Under the pieces are notes generated by a model that did not search any database, was not told the origin of the DNA, and saw only the letters and a program-made list of their open reading frames with translations. From Paenibacillus apiarius (lineage in GTDB: Bacteria; Bacillota; Bacilli; Paenibacillales; Paenibacillaceae), in NCBI RefSeq assembly GCF_017052585.1, contig NZ_JAFFHZ010000001.1, positions 4,898,001-4,962,000 of the forward strand: a stretch of DNA of 64,000 bases. The letters run 5' to 3'. The position numbers and the translations under genes are program-made. Shown here piece after piece: positions 1 through 12,000 of this stretch (position 1 is the stretch's first letter; each line of letters opens with the position of its first letter).

Positions 1-3000
1 AGAACAAGGCCAAGCGCCTCAGCCTGCCGACCTATCCTTTTGCCAAAGAGCGGTATTGGATGCCTGATGATGTGCTCTCTCAAGGCACGTTCGTGGTTCA
101 GAACAATTCATCCTGGATTCATCCATTTTTACAGCAGAATACCTCTGATTTTACCGAACAAAGGTATAGCTCTTTGTTCACCGGCACGGAATCCTTTTTC
201 TCAGACCATCTGATCAATGGGAACAAGATCTTGCCTGCAGTGGTCTGCATCGAAATGGCTCATGCAGCGCTTATGAATGCGGTAAATAACGGATCTCGGG
301 AACTTCCGAATGTGCGGTTTAAGGAGGTTGTCTGGATTAGGCCTTTAATGGTTGCCGATCAACCGATTCAAGTTCATATCGGACTCACCCCGGAAAAGAA
401 TGGGGAGGTAGCCTTCCGGATTTACAGTATGCCTGAGGGAGTCCAATCAGAACCGTTCATATATTGTCAAGGCCATGCTTGTTTAGAAATCGGAAGTACT
501 ATGCCGAAGGTTGACCTTAGCGATCTGCACGCTCAATGTGTTCAAGGAAATCTTGATTCTGGTACGGTTTACGATAACTTCAAGTACATGGGGATGGATT
601 ATGGCGCCAGTCAGCGAGGCATTGCATCCATCTGTCTGGGAGAGAGTCAGCTTTTAGCTCATCTGATGCTGCCGGATTCCTTGGCAAATACCATCTCTCA
701 GTTCACTCTGCATCCCTGCATGATGGATTCAGCCCTGCAGGCCTCCATCGGGATTACGGCGGATGCCAGCCAACCGGGTTTACCCGCCGGAACGGTTGCG
801 GCAACGCCGAAAATTCCTTTCTCGATACGGCAAATGACCGTATATAGAGGCTGCTCTTCCAAGATGTGGACCTGTATACGGCCAAGCAAGGATCATGGAC
901 ATGGGATGACCGGAGGGGAAACCCTGGATATCGATCTCTGTGACGAAGCGGGGAATGTCTGCGTTCGGATCGAGAATATGCATTTCCGTCCATTGAAAAT
1001 GGATGAACCGGTAAACAGTGCGAGTCTGACCGGAGACGATCGAAATGATAAAAAAACAGTCGATTCCTTAATGTTCAGTCCGGTCTGGAAAGATCAGTCC
1101 GTTCCCCCTGGGAGCAGTTTCCCTCCATACGCCAAGCGGATGGTAATTTTGTGCGAACTGAACGGGAATATAAACAATAAATTACAGGCCGGGTTGAATC
1201 ATGCGCAATGCATTGTCTTGCAAGCGGGATCCGGCGGAACTGTGGCCGATCGTTTCCAGGCTTGTACGGCCAATGTATTTGAACTGATTCAAAAGGAGAT
1301 GGCTGATAAGCCGCAAGGGGATCTGTTGATCCAGGTCGTGGTTCCCGTGACGGCTGACCGCTGTCTGTTCCTGGGATTGGCAGGGTTGCTGAAAACCGCG
1401 CACTTGGAAAATCCGCATCTGTGGGGCCAATTGATCGGTGTGGACAATGAAGTAAATGCCGGCCAAATGATCGCGAGACTTGATGAGAATGCCTGCCGTT
1501 CCACCGACAGCCCGGTGCTCTACCGGAACGGAAAGCGCTCGGTATTGAGGTTCGAGGAAGTCAGCCTTCCCCCTACAGTAGCGAAGCTGGTTCCATGGAA
1601 AGACGGGGGAGTTTATCTCATTACCGGAGGCATGGGTGGACTGGGCCTGATATTTGCCCGGGATATCGCTAGCAAAGTAAAGAATGGTGTACTGATTTTG
1701 ACGGGACGGTCCGCGTTGTCCGGGGATCATGAGACTCGGTTGCAGGAATTGATTCGCCCTGGATTAGAGGTCGTGTACCAGCAAGTGGATGTCTGTGAGC
1801 CGGAAGACGTGGAAACGCTGTTCCAGACAATTCGGCATGAGTTTGGCGGCTTGAATGGGATCATCCATTGTGCTGGCCTGACGCGGGACAATCTTATTTA
1901 CAAAAAGACACGGGATGAAGTACGTGAGGTGCTTTCTCCCAAGGTTCAGGGCGTCATGAACCTGGATCAGGCAAGCAAAGAGATGGATCTCGACTTGTTT
2001 GTGCTCTGTTCCTCCCTGTCGGGAATTACGGGCAATATGGGTCAGGGCGATTACGCAGCGGCCAATGCATTTATGGATGTTTTCTCCACCTATCGGGAAG
2101 AACTGGTTCAGGCGAATCAACGCAAGGGCCAAACCCTTTCGGTGAATTGGCCATTGTGGCGGGATGGTGGAATACAACTGGATGAAGAGTTGGAAAGAGC
2201 GATGACCAAACGTTCCGGAATTACGGCCATGTCTACGGATACGGGCTTGAACCTCCTCTATTATTCGTTAGCTCTAAAACTAGCCCAAGCCATACCGCTC
2301 GAGGGAGATGCGGAAAAGATCCGCACCCTGTTCACCGAAGTGCCGGATGCTCCAGAGCAATTGGCCGGCAAATCCATAAGTACGACAGAAGAGGACAGGA
2401 GCAAGATCTTTGATTTCCAAGCGAGCTCGCTACGTGAAAAAGCGGTGTTGGCGTTGAAGCAGATTTTCGCCGCCGAGCTCAAACTGCCGGCTCAGCAAAT
2501 TGGTGAGAAGGTTCCAATGGAGAAGTATGGAATAGATTCTATCCTAATCATGAAATTGACCGAGCAACTGGAAAAGACTTTCGGCCCCTTGCCCAAAACT
2601 TTGCTCTTTGAATATCAGAATATCTCTGCGGTCACCCATTATTTTTCTAAAAATTTTCCGAATGAGCTTGCCAAACTGACGGGCGTAACCGGGGAGGCGG
2701 CATTAACAAGACCAGTGCACCAAACTTTACAGGCCGAAGATCCGAGGAAATTCCGGAACGAGCCGGTGAATAAGGCTAAAATGCCCGTTCCCGGTATGTT
2801 GCCCTCCCGCTTCTTGCCGGCGCATGTGGAATCCGAAACGGGGCGGGAATCATCGGCAACAGAAATCGCCATCATTGGACTGTCCGGCGCTTTCCCCGAA
2901 GCGGAAAATTTGGAAGAGTTCTGGGAGAATCTGCGGCAGGGAATGGATTGCATTACCGAAATTCCAGCATCACGTTGGGAGCATAGCAGCTATTATCACC

Positions 3001-6000
3001 AGGATAAGAATCATCCGGGAACTACCTATACAAAGTGGGGCGGTTTCCTGAAAAACGTCGACCTTTTTGATTCCATGTTCTTCAATATATCGCCACGGGA
3101 AGCAGAGATTATGGATCCCCAAGAGCGGCTATTCCTGCAATGCGCATATGCAGCCATCGAAGACGCCGGATATACCCGGCAGGAGTTCGGTTATGAGCCT
3201 GGTTCAGCCGTGCGGCGGAACGTGGGTGTTTACGTTGGCGTGATGAATGAGGAATACCAGTTTTATGGTGTTCAGGAGCAGATGCTCGGCCGACCTATTG
3301 TACTTTCGGGCAATCCGTCATCGATCGCCAACCGAGTTTCCTATTTCTGTGACTTCCACGGTCCGAGTCTGGCCATCGACACCATGTGTTCTTCTTCCCT
3401 GGTTGCCATCCACCTGGCTTGTCAGGCGATCAAAAACGGGGAATGCGAGATCGCCCTGGCAGGCGGAGTGAATGTGTCGATTCATCCTAACAAATACCTA
3501 ATCCTCGGCCAATCGAGATTCGCATCGTCCAATGGCAGATGCGTAAGCTTTGGACGCGGGGGCGACGGGTATGTTCCGGGAGAAGGTGTGGGAGCAGTGA
3601 TTCTCAAGCCCAAGGGAAAGGCCATTGCGGACGGGGATCATATCTATGGGGTCATCCGGGGAACATCCATTAATCATGGCGGCAAAACAAATGGGTATAC
3701 CGTGCCCAACCCCGCGGCACAGACTGAGGTTATCGCCACAGCCTTGAAAGAAGCCGGAATCAATGCCCGGACCATCAGTTATGTGGAAGCACATGGAACC
3801 GGAACGGCACTTGGGGACCCGATCGAAATTGCCGCTCTGAACAAAGTATTCGAAGAGTATTCGGCGGACACCCAGTTCTGCGCCATTGGATCGGTCAAGT
3901 CGAATATCGGCCATTGCGAGAGCGCCTCGGGTGTTGCTGGACTCGCAAAAGTTCTGCTCCAGATGAAGCATCGGCAGATTGTCCCATCCTTGCATTCCCG
4001 GGAACTGAATCCGAATATCGATTTTATTCACAGTCCCTTTTCCGTACCGCAGGAGTTAATGGAATGGAGACGGCCCGTAGTAGACATCGACGGTGAAGTC
4101 AAGGAATACCCAAGAATCGCCGGCATCTCTTCTTTCGGCGCTGGCGGATCTAACGCCCACATCTTAGTGGAGGAATATATCAACGAGGGCGATCACGAGC
4201 CGACAACCACACCTGATCTGTCAAGACCGGCGGTGGTGGTGTTATCTGCTAAAACCGGGGAGCGTCTCTATGAAGCGGCAGAGCGTTTATTAGCTGCGGT
4301 TAGCAGCCAGAAACACTCGGATCTGAATATCATCGATATCGCCTACACACTTCAGGTTGGGCGAGAGGCTATGGAGGAGCGTTTGGCGTTCCTGGCAACA
4401 TCTCCGGAAATGCTCGCAGATAAGTTGCGGGCTTTCATCAGCCAGAAAGCGACCGGAGACCTCTACCGCGGACAGGTTCAAGGGGTTGACAACCTCATAC
4501 AAGCCTTGGAAACAAGTGAAGAACTGTTGGAAGCGGTAAATAAATGGATAGAGCGAGGAAACTATGAGAAACTGTGTGAACTCTGGGTCAAGGGATTAAA
4601 GTTCGATTGGAGCAGTCTCTATGGTGAAAATAAGGCTCGGCGCGTGAGCCTGCCGACCTATCCTTTTGAGCGCGAAAGACACTGGGTATCGCTCAGTTCG
4701 ACACCGGCATTACATGGTCAAAGTGAAACCAGACAGGGGAATAAAATCCATCCGCTCGTGCATCAAAATATCTCGAGCTTCTATGAACAGCGTTTTTGTT
4801 CCAGCTTCTCAGGACATGAGTTTTTCCTGACGGATCACTGCCTGGGAGAGCGGAAGATATTGCCCGGTGCAGCGATTCTGGAAATGGCGCGGGCAGCCGG
4901 TGAGTTGAGTGCCGAAAAGAAGATACCCGTAATCAAGGATGTCCTCTGGCTCAACCAGATCGAAGCGAAGAACGATAACTGTAACGTGTATATTCATCTT
5001 TATCCGAGTGGCAGTACTGCTGATTTTGAGGTGAGTGTTGTTGACGAAACCGCACAGATGCGTGCTCTTGCGGAGAGTGAGCGGATCATCTGTACGCAGG
5101 GGAGACTGGAGTATGAGGACGTCCCGCTGGCCGAAGCCGGTCCGGTGCCCCTTGATACGGCGGCGATTAGGGAACGTTGTCCCTTCCTAATCAAGGGCGC
5201 TGAATGTTACGATTCCATGAAGGCTAACGGTCTGATTAATGGGCCGCAATTTCAAGTGATACAGGAGCTGTATCATAACAAATCCGAGGCGTTATCTTTC
5301 TTAAAATTGCCGCCTGACCAGCAGGATAACATGATTGGGCATGCGCTTCACCCGGGCCTATTGAACGGGGCATTCCAAACTGTGCTCGGTCTGATGAAAC
5401 AAGAAGATCATTCCGCTCCTACTGTCTTTATACCATTTGCGCTGTCTGAGATCCGGATATTCGCACCATTGACAGAAGAATGCATCGCGCACGCAACATG
5501 GTCAGGCAACCCGAATCCAGCGCAATCCTCAATCCAGAAATTCAACATCACCATCACGGATGGTTCAGGCAAGATATTGACCGTCTTGCGTGATTTTACG
5601 TTGAAGTCTTTTATGGTAGACGATTCATCCTTGGACGATAAAATCAATCAAACTGGTCTTGCGGATGCCGTCTCTAATATAGAAAACGGGGCTGAAATCG
5701 GGATCCAGTACTATACGGCCGTGTGGAGTGAATTGCAGAATGACAGAGCCTCTGACCGGTTAAAACAGCGTGCAGGTGGTACGGTTCTGGTGTTCGACAC
5801 AGATGAAGAGCTTTTCAATTTAATAGAGACGCGGCTTAAAGACGAGAGCGATGAGTCCTCTGTCGTTCTGGTGAAGCCAGGACAAGCCTACCGTGAACTG
5901 GGCAATGGCGTTTTCGAGATGAATCCCTCGCTACAAGAGGATTACCAAAAACTGCTGCATGGACTCAGCCGCCAGGGCTTGCGGCCAGAGAGAATTATCC

Positions 6001-9000
6001 TCTTCAGGAATAGCAGGCACATGGCAGAAACGGAGAAGGAGCTGGATATCCATCTTGAACAGGGGGTTTATTCCCTCTTTTACCTGAGCCGGGCGCTGAT
6101 GGATCAAAAGCCTGATTTCCAGATTCGGTTACTCTTTGCGTTCGTCAATGACAAGGAAGATGGCATACCTGAATACAGCGCCATGAGCGGATTCTCCAGA
6201 ATCATTCGTATGGAATACCCCTCCTTCCTCTATAAAACGATCGAAATACAGCGGCCGCGAACTTCAGCCGAGGGACTGCTCGGGTGTTTAGACGCTGATC
6301 TGCTCTTAGACGAGTTCAATAAGATGGATGCAGCGATCGAGATACGATATGAGGGCAGCACCAGACTGGTTAAAGAAATGAAGGAGATTGTATCGAACCT
6401 CGAGCCTGTATCAAGCAGCCTGATCAAAGATGGAGGCGTATATGTTATCACAGGCGGACTGGGTGAGCTGGGCATGATATTTGCCCGTTATCTCGTCCGG
6501 AAGGCAAGAGCACGTCTGGTGCTGACCGGCCGAAGCGACCTGGACGAGGAAAACCGCGCTAAGCTTAAAGAGCTGGAGGCGGCAGGGTCGGAGATTTTAT
6601 ATGTAAAGGCCGATGTGTCCAAGCGGAAGGATGTTGAGGAGCTTGTATCCAAAGCCAAAATCAGGTTCAAAAGAATTGATGGGGTTATCCATTCCGCTGG
6701 GGTGATCAGGGATGCCTTTGTGCTGAAAAAACGGGCGGAAGAGATTGGCGAGGTACTGGCCGCCAAAGTATACGGGACGAAGCACCTCGATGAAGCGCTC
6801 CGGGATGAGCCCCTCGATTTCATGGTGCTCTTTTCGTCGGCGGCAGCAGTGCTGGGCAATATAGGGCAGAGTGATTACGGCTATGCGAATAGTTATATGG
6901 ACCATTTCGCGCAGTGGCGGGAAGCTCGGCGTGCAGCCGGCAAGCGGTTCGGCAAGACTCTCTCCATCAACTGGCCGTTATGGGAAGGAGAGGGAATGAC
7001 CGTTCACGAGGAATCGCTAAGGTTAATGAAAGAGTGGATGGGGATGCTGCCCCTGTCCAGTGAAGATGGCATTCCGGTCTTTGAACGGGGGTTGCAGCTG
7101 CCGGTTGCGCAGATCTTGGCGATTAAGGGGGATGGAAACAGGATCCGGACAATATTGAAGGCACCTTCGAACCTGGGAATGGCAGCAACCGGGGAAGAGT
7201 GTGTAGCTCAATCTGAAGCGAAGACCAGCCTCCCTAGGGCCAATCTAGAGATTCTGCTTAATCAGACCGAAAACTACCTGAAAGATCTGGTGTCCCGAAC
7301 GACCAAAATCGCCAAGGGGAAAATACGAATTGACGAATCCTTTGGCAAGTATGGGATTGATTCCATTTTAATCATCGGGATGAACAGATCCCTGGAAGCG
7401 GACTTGGGCGAGCTTTCCAAAACACTCTTCTTTGAATATGGCAATATCAAAGAACTAGCCCACTACCTGCTGGAAAATAAACAAGAGAGCCTGCTGAAGC
7501 TCTTCGGTAAAAATTCCGGAAGCCGTCCGGCAAAATTGGAAGATGAGGGCATTGTCCGGATTCGGGAACAGGAGCAGGTTCGCGCATCCCGGTTATCGTT
7601 GCTGCAGCCCGAGCGGTTTGCTCCACGAGAAGGAACGCTCCCCGCGGAAGAGATTGCGATTATCGGGGTGAGCGGACGTTATCCTATGGCCCGAACGCTC
7701 GATGAGTTTTGGGAAAATCTGAAAGCAGGAAGGGATTGTGTTACAGAAATACCTGATGAGAGGTGGGATCACAGGCGTTACTATGATCCTGAGAAGGGGA
7801 AGCCGGGCAAAACTTATAGTAAGTGGGGAGGATTCATTGGAGATGTGGAGATGTTCGATTCCCTCTTCTTCAATATCCCGCCCGTCGAAGCTGAATCTAT
7901 CGATCCTCAGGAGCGGTTGTTCCTGGAGACGACCTGGCATGCCCTTGAGGATGCCGGTTACCCAAGGAGTACGCTGGAAAAGGAGAAGGTTGGGGTATTT
8001 GTCGGAGTCATGTACGGGTTGTACCAGTTGCTGGAAACCGAAGCCAACGGGAACCGGATTTTTGCCCGCTCCTCTTACGCATCCATTGCCAACCGCGTTT
8101 CCTATTTCTTTAATTTTCACGGTCCGAGCATCGCCTTGGACACCATGTGCTCATCATCGTTGACTGCCATACACCTGGGTTGCGATAGCATCCGCAAGGG
8201 TGAATCCGATGTGGTCATCGCCGGAGGGGTCAACTTGGCGCTTCATCCCAATAAATACCTCCAGTTGAGTATGGGGAATTTCGTTTCCAGTGACGGGCGG
8301 TGCAGAAGCTTCGGTGAAGGCGGAGACGGATATGTTCCGGGTGAAGGTGTAGGCGCAGTTGTATTGAAGTCACTCGCCAGAGCCATTGCAGACGGGGACC
8401 ACATCTATGCGGTCATTAAGGGAAGCTCGATCAATTCAGGCGGTAAAACCAGCGGTTACACGGTCCCGAATCCTAACGCTCAGGGAGATCTGATCAAAGA
8501 TGTGCTTCAGAAGACCAACATCCATCCAACTACGATCAGCTATGTAGAGACTCACGGGACAGGCACTTCGCTGGGCGATCCGATCGAGATTGCCGGCCTT
8601 TCGAAGGCCTTTGGCGAGAATACGGACGTTCGCCAGTATTGCTCCATCGGATCGGTAAAATCGAATATCGGTCATCTGGAATCAGCATCCGGGATTGCGG
8701 CATTAACCAAAGTCTTGCTCCAGATGAAGCATAAGCAGCTGGTTCCTTCCATCCACTCGGAAGCGCTGAATCCTTATATCGCTTTCAAGGATACGCCATT
8801 TTATGTTCAGCAAACACTCCAAAAGTGGGAACCGCCTGTTGTCTCGACGAATAACGGGGAACATCGCTATCCTCGAAGGGCTGGCATCAGCTCCTTTGGA
8901 GCGGGGGGCGCCAATGCCCATATTATTCTTGAGGAATATGAAGAACCCGTATCGCCTTTACCGAACAGGGACGATTTTCCCCAGCTTTTTGTGCTCTCTG

Positions 9001-12000
9001 CCCGAAATGAAGACAGGTTAAAGGCCTATGCCGAACAAATGCGCTCTTTCCTTAATCGATCGGTGTCTCCTAATTCTGCCGGTCCATTATCGGAAGCAAA
9101 CTCTGCAGCATTATTTGACCGGATCGGATCGATTAGGCAACAGGTCATCCAAGAGATAGCTGAGATGCTCAGTATCGACCACACAGAGGTGAATGCCGAC
9201 GAACTATTTACCGACTATGGATTTGACCAATATAGCCTGACGGTTTTCAGTGAATGGCTGCAGCAAAAATGGGGAGCTGAAATTCCCCGGGATGTAACGC
9301 TTGAGCATTCCACCGTCAATCGGTTGGCCCAATATCTGGCCTCGCATTATGCTGATGAAGCGCCGGACGAGCCGGTGGCTGAGCATCAACCTGAAGCTGC
9401 GGATGCGGATGCGATTTCCCTTTCAGATTTGGCCTATACGCTTCAGGCCGGGCGCGAGAGTATGGAAGAACGGCTTGCCATTATCGCATCCAACCTGAAT
9501 GATTTACGGAAGGGATTGGCTGATTACTGCAATGGCAAGCTGGATAATCCAAACCTGAAGCATGGAAATACCACCGAATTCAGGGAAAAACTCGATGTTC
9601 TCTTAAATGGCGAGGTGGCGAAAGAGCATCTGAAAAAGCTTATGAAAGAGGGTGACCTCGCGGCAATTTCCGAACTTTGGGTCATGGGAGCTGATGTTGC
9701 TTGGGAAATACTGCATGGCAACCGGAAAACTAGAAGGCTCTCTCTCCCTAATTATCCTTTTGTGCGGGAGCGCCATTGGATTATTCCAGCCGGAGGAGAT
9801 GGAAGGCTTGTCCCAGATGATCGGTATCCCGAAGCAGTTGCAGTATCGCCGCCGGATCGGAGCGAGGCGCCTGCTTTAGGCCAAGGCCAAGTATTCTTGG
9901 CGGATGGCGACACGAACGATGACCGGATATTGAGCGAGGCCGTGCTCGATTATTTGAAACAGGCCTTCTCTACGATACTGAAAATCCCGGTTAGCCAACT
10001 TTCAGCCACGGCAGATTTTGATGCTTATGGAATTGATTCGATCCATATCAATCAGATCAATAAATATTTTGAAACGGTCTTTGGCAAACTGCCATCTACC
10101 CTGCTCTTTACCTATAAGAACCTGAAAGCCCTCAGCCGGTATTTTGTGGAGCAGCAGCGGGAGAAATCAATGTTAGCCATCAAATTTCCTGACAACCACC
10201 GGTTGAAGGATCCGCCTGGTAATGAGACTGGGAATGTGTCTCCGGCTTCTGCAGCCGCTGCTGCGCCATCACCCGAAGAATGGGACATTCCCGAGTCTGA
10301 ACAGGGAATCGCGATTATCGGCGTGAGCGGCATGTTTCCCCAGGCCGGGAACCTAGAAGAGTTCATGCAAAATCTAATGGCAGGTAAAGATTGTATTACC
10401 GAGATTCCCAGGGAGAGATGGGATTACCGGCAATATCCGAACATTGCTTGTAAATGGGGCGGTTTTGTTAAAGATGCCGATAAATTCGACCCTCAGTTTT
10501 TCAATATTGCGCCCATCAATGCCGCGTTTATGGATCCGCAAGAACGCTTGTTCCTTCAGGCTGTCTGGAGTTGCCTGGAGGATGCGGGGTATACGCCCAA
10601 GGCGTTGGAAGATCCGGATGCCGGCGACAATAGGGGCAATGTGGCAGTGTACGCCGGGGTCACCTTTAATGGATATGGGCTGTTTGGCGCAACCGAGATG
10701 GCCAAAGGCAATGCCTTGCCGCTCAATTCGCAGATTTTTTCAGTGGCCAACCGCGTTTCTTATCTTCTGAACCTGCGCGGTCCGAGCCTCTCGGTTGATA
10801 CGGCCTGCTCCTCGTCCCTTTATGCCATCCACCTCGGATGCGAAAGCCTGCTTAAGAATGAATGTGACATGGCTATAGCAGGGGGGGTTAACCTATCACT
10901 GCACCCGAGCAAGTATATCACCTTGGACTGGGCGAAATTCTTGGCCTCGGACGGCCACTGCAGGAGTTTTGGCGAAGGGGGGGACGGATATGTTCCGGGT
11001 GAAGGCGCCGGAGCCGTATTATTGAAGCCATTGTGGAAAGCCAAAAGAGATCGGGACCATATTTATGGCGTAATCAAGGGCTCGGCGGTCAATCACGGCG
11101 GAAGGACCCACGGATATACCGTGCCAAATCCCGTTGCGCAGGCCGAGGTTGTCAAGAAAGCGCTGGAACAGGCAAGCATCGATCCCCGGACCATCAGCTA
11201 TATCGAGGCGCACGGTACAGGAACTTCTCTTGGCGACCCCATTGAGATATCGGCATTGACCGATGCGTTCGGTGCTTATTCGTCCGATAAGCAGTATTGT
11301 TCGATTGGCTCGGTCAAATCGAATATCGGCCATCTTGAGGCAGCGGCGGGGATTGCCCAGGTTGCCAAGGTGCTGCTCCAGTTCAAGCATAAAGTGCTGG
11401 TGCCAACCTTGCTCAATGCCGAGCGAACGAATCCGAATATTGATTTTGCCAATACTCCTTTTCGGGTTCAGCTGACAGCCGAGGAATGGAAAAAACCGGT
11501 GCTGGACCAGAACAACCAAATCGAGACGCCAAGACGCGCAGGTGTTAGCTCGTTCGGAGTCGGAGGGGTCAATGTCCACCTGATTATCGAGGAATATGAA
11601 GCGGAAGCCGAACGTCCACAGCGGAAGAGTGCTGCGCCGGTACTTGTTCCTCTGTCGGCCAAAAGCGACAAAATTCTAAAAGAATACGTCATCAATTTGA
11701 AAAATTACCTGACAAGCAGCTTGCCTGAAATGAGCGGGACCCCAGCAGGAGAAAGGGAAAACGATGCAGCGCCGGCTGATCTCAGAGATATAGCGTTTAC
11801 ACTGCAGACAGGCCGTATTGCCTTGCCGTACAGGGTTGCTTTTGTTGCCTTCGGATACGAGCAGCTTATCCAGTTACTCGATCTCTATCTGAGAACGGAT
11901 GGAAATCCAAATCCGGAGAAGATGAAAGGACTCTATACCGGAAAGACAGCGTTGGCGGCAAACAGGGCACAACCGGAGAATCCTGCCGGGGAGAATGAGC

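Noticed and set aside
1182..4031. Antisense ORFs of 70-180 codons inside the polyketide synthase
   Set aside because: They are shadows of a GC-rich coding frame with conserved domains; none has a ribosome binding site or a recognisable domain.
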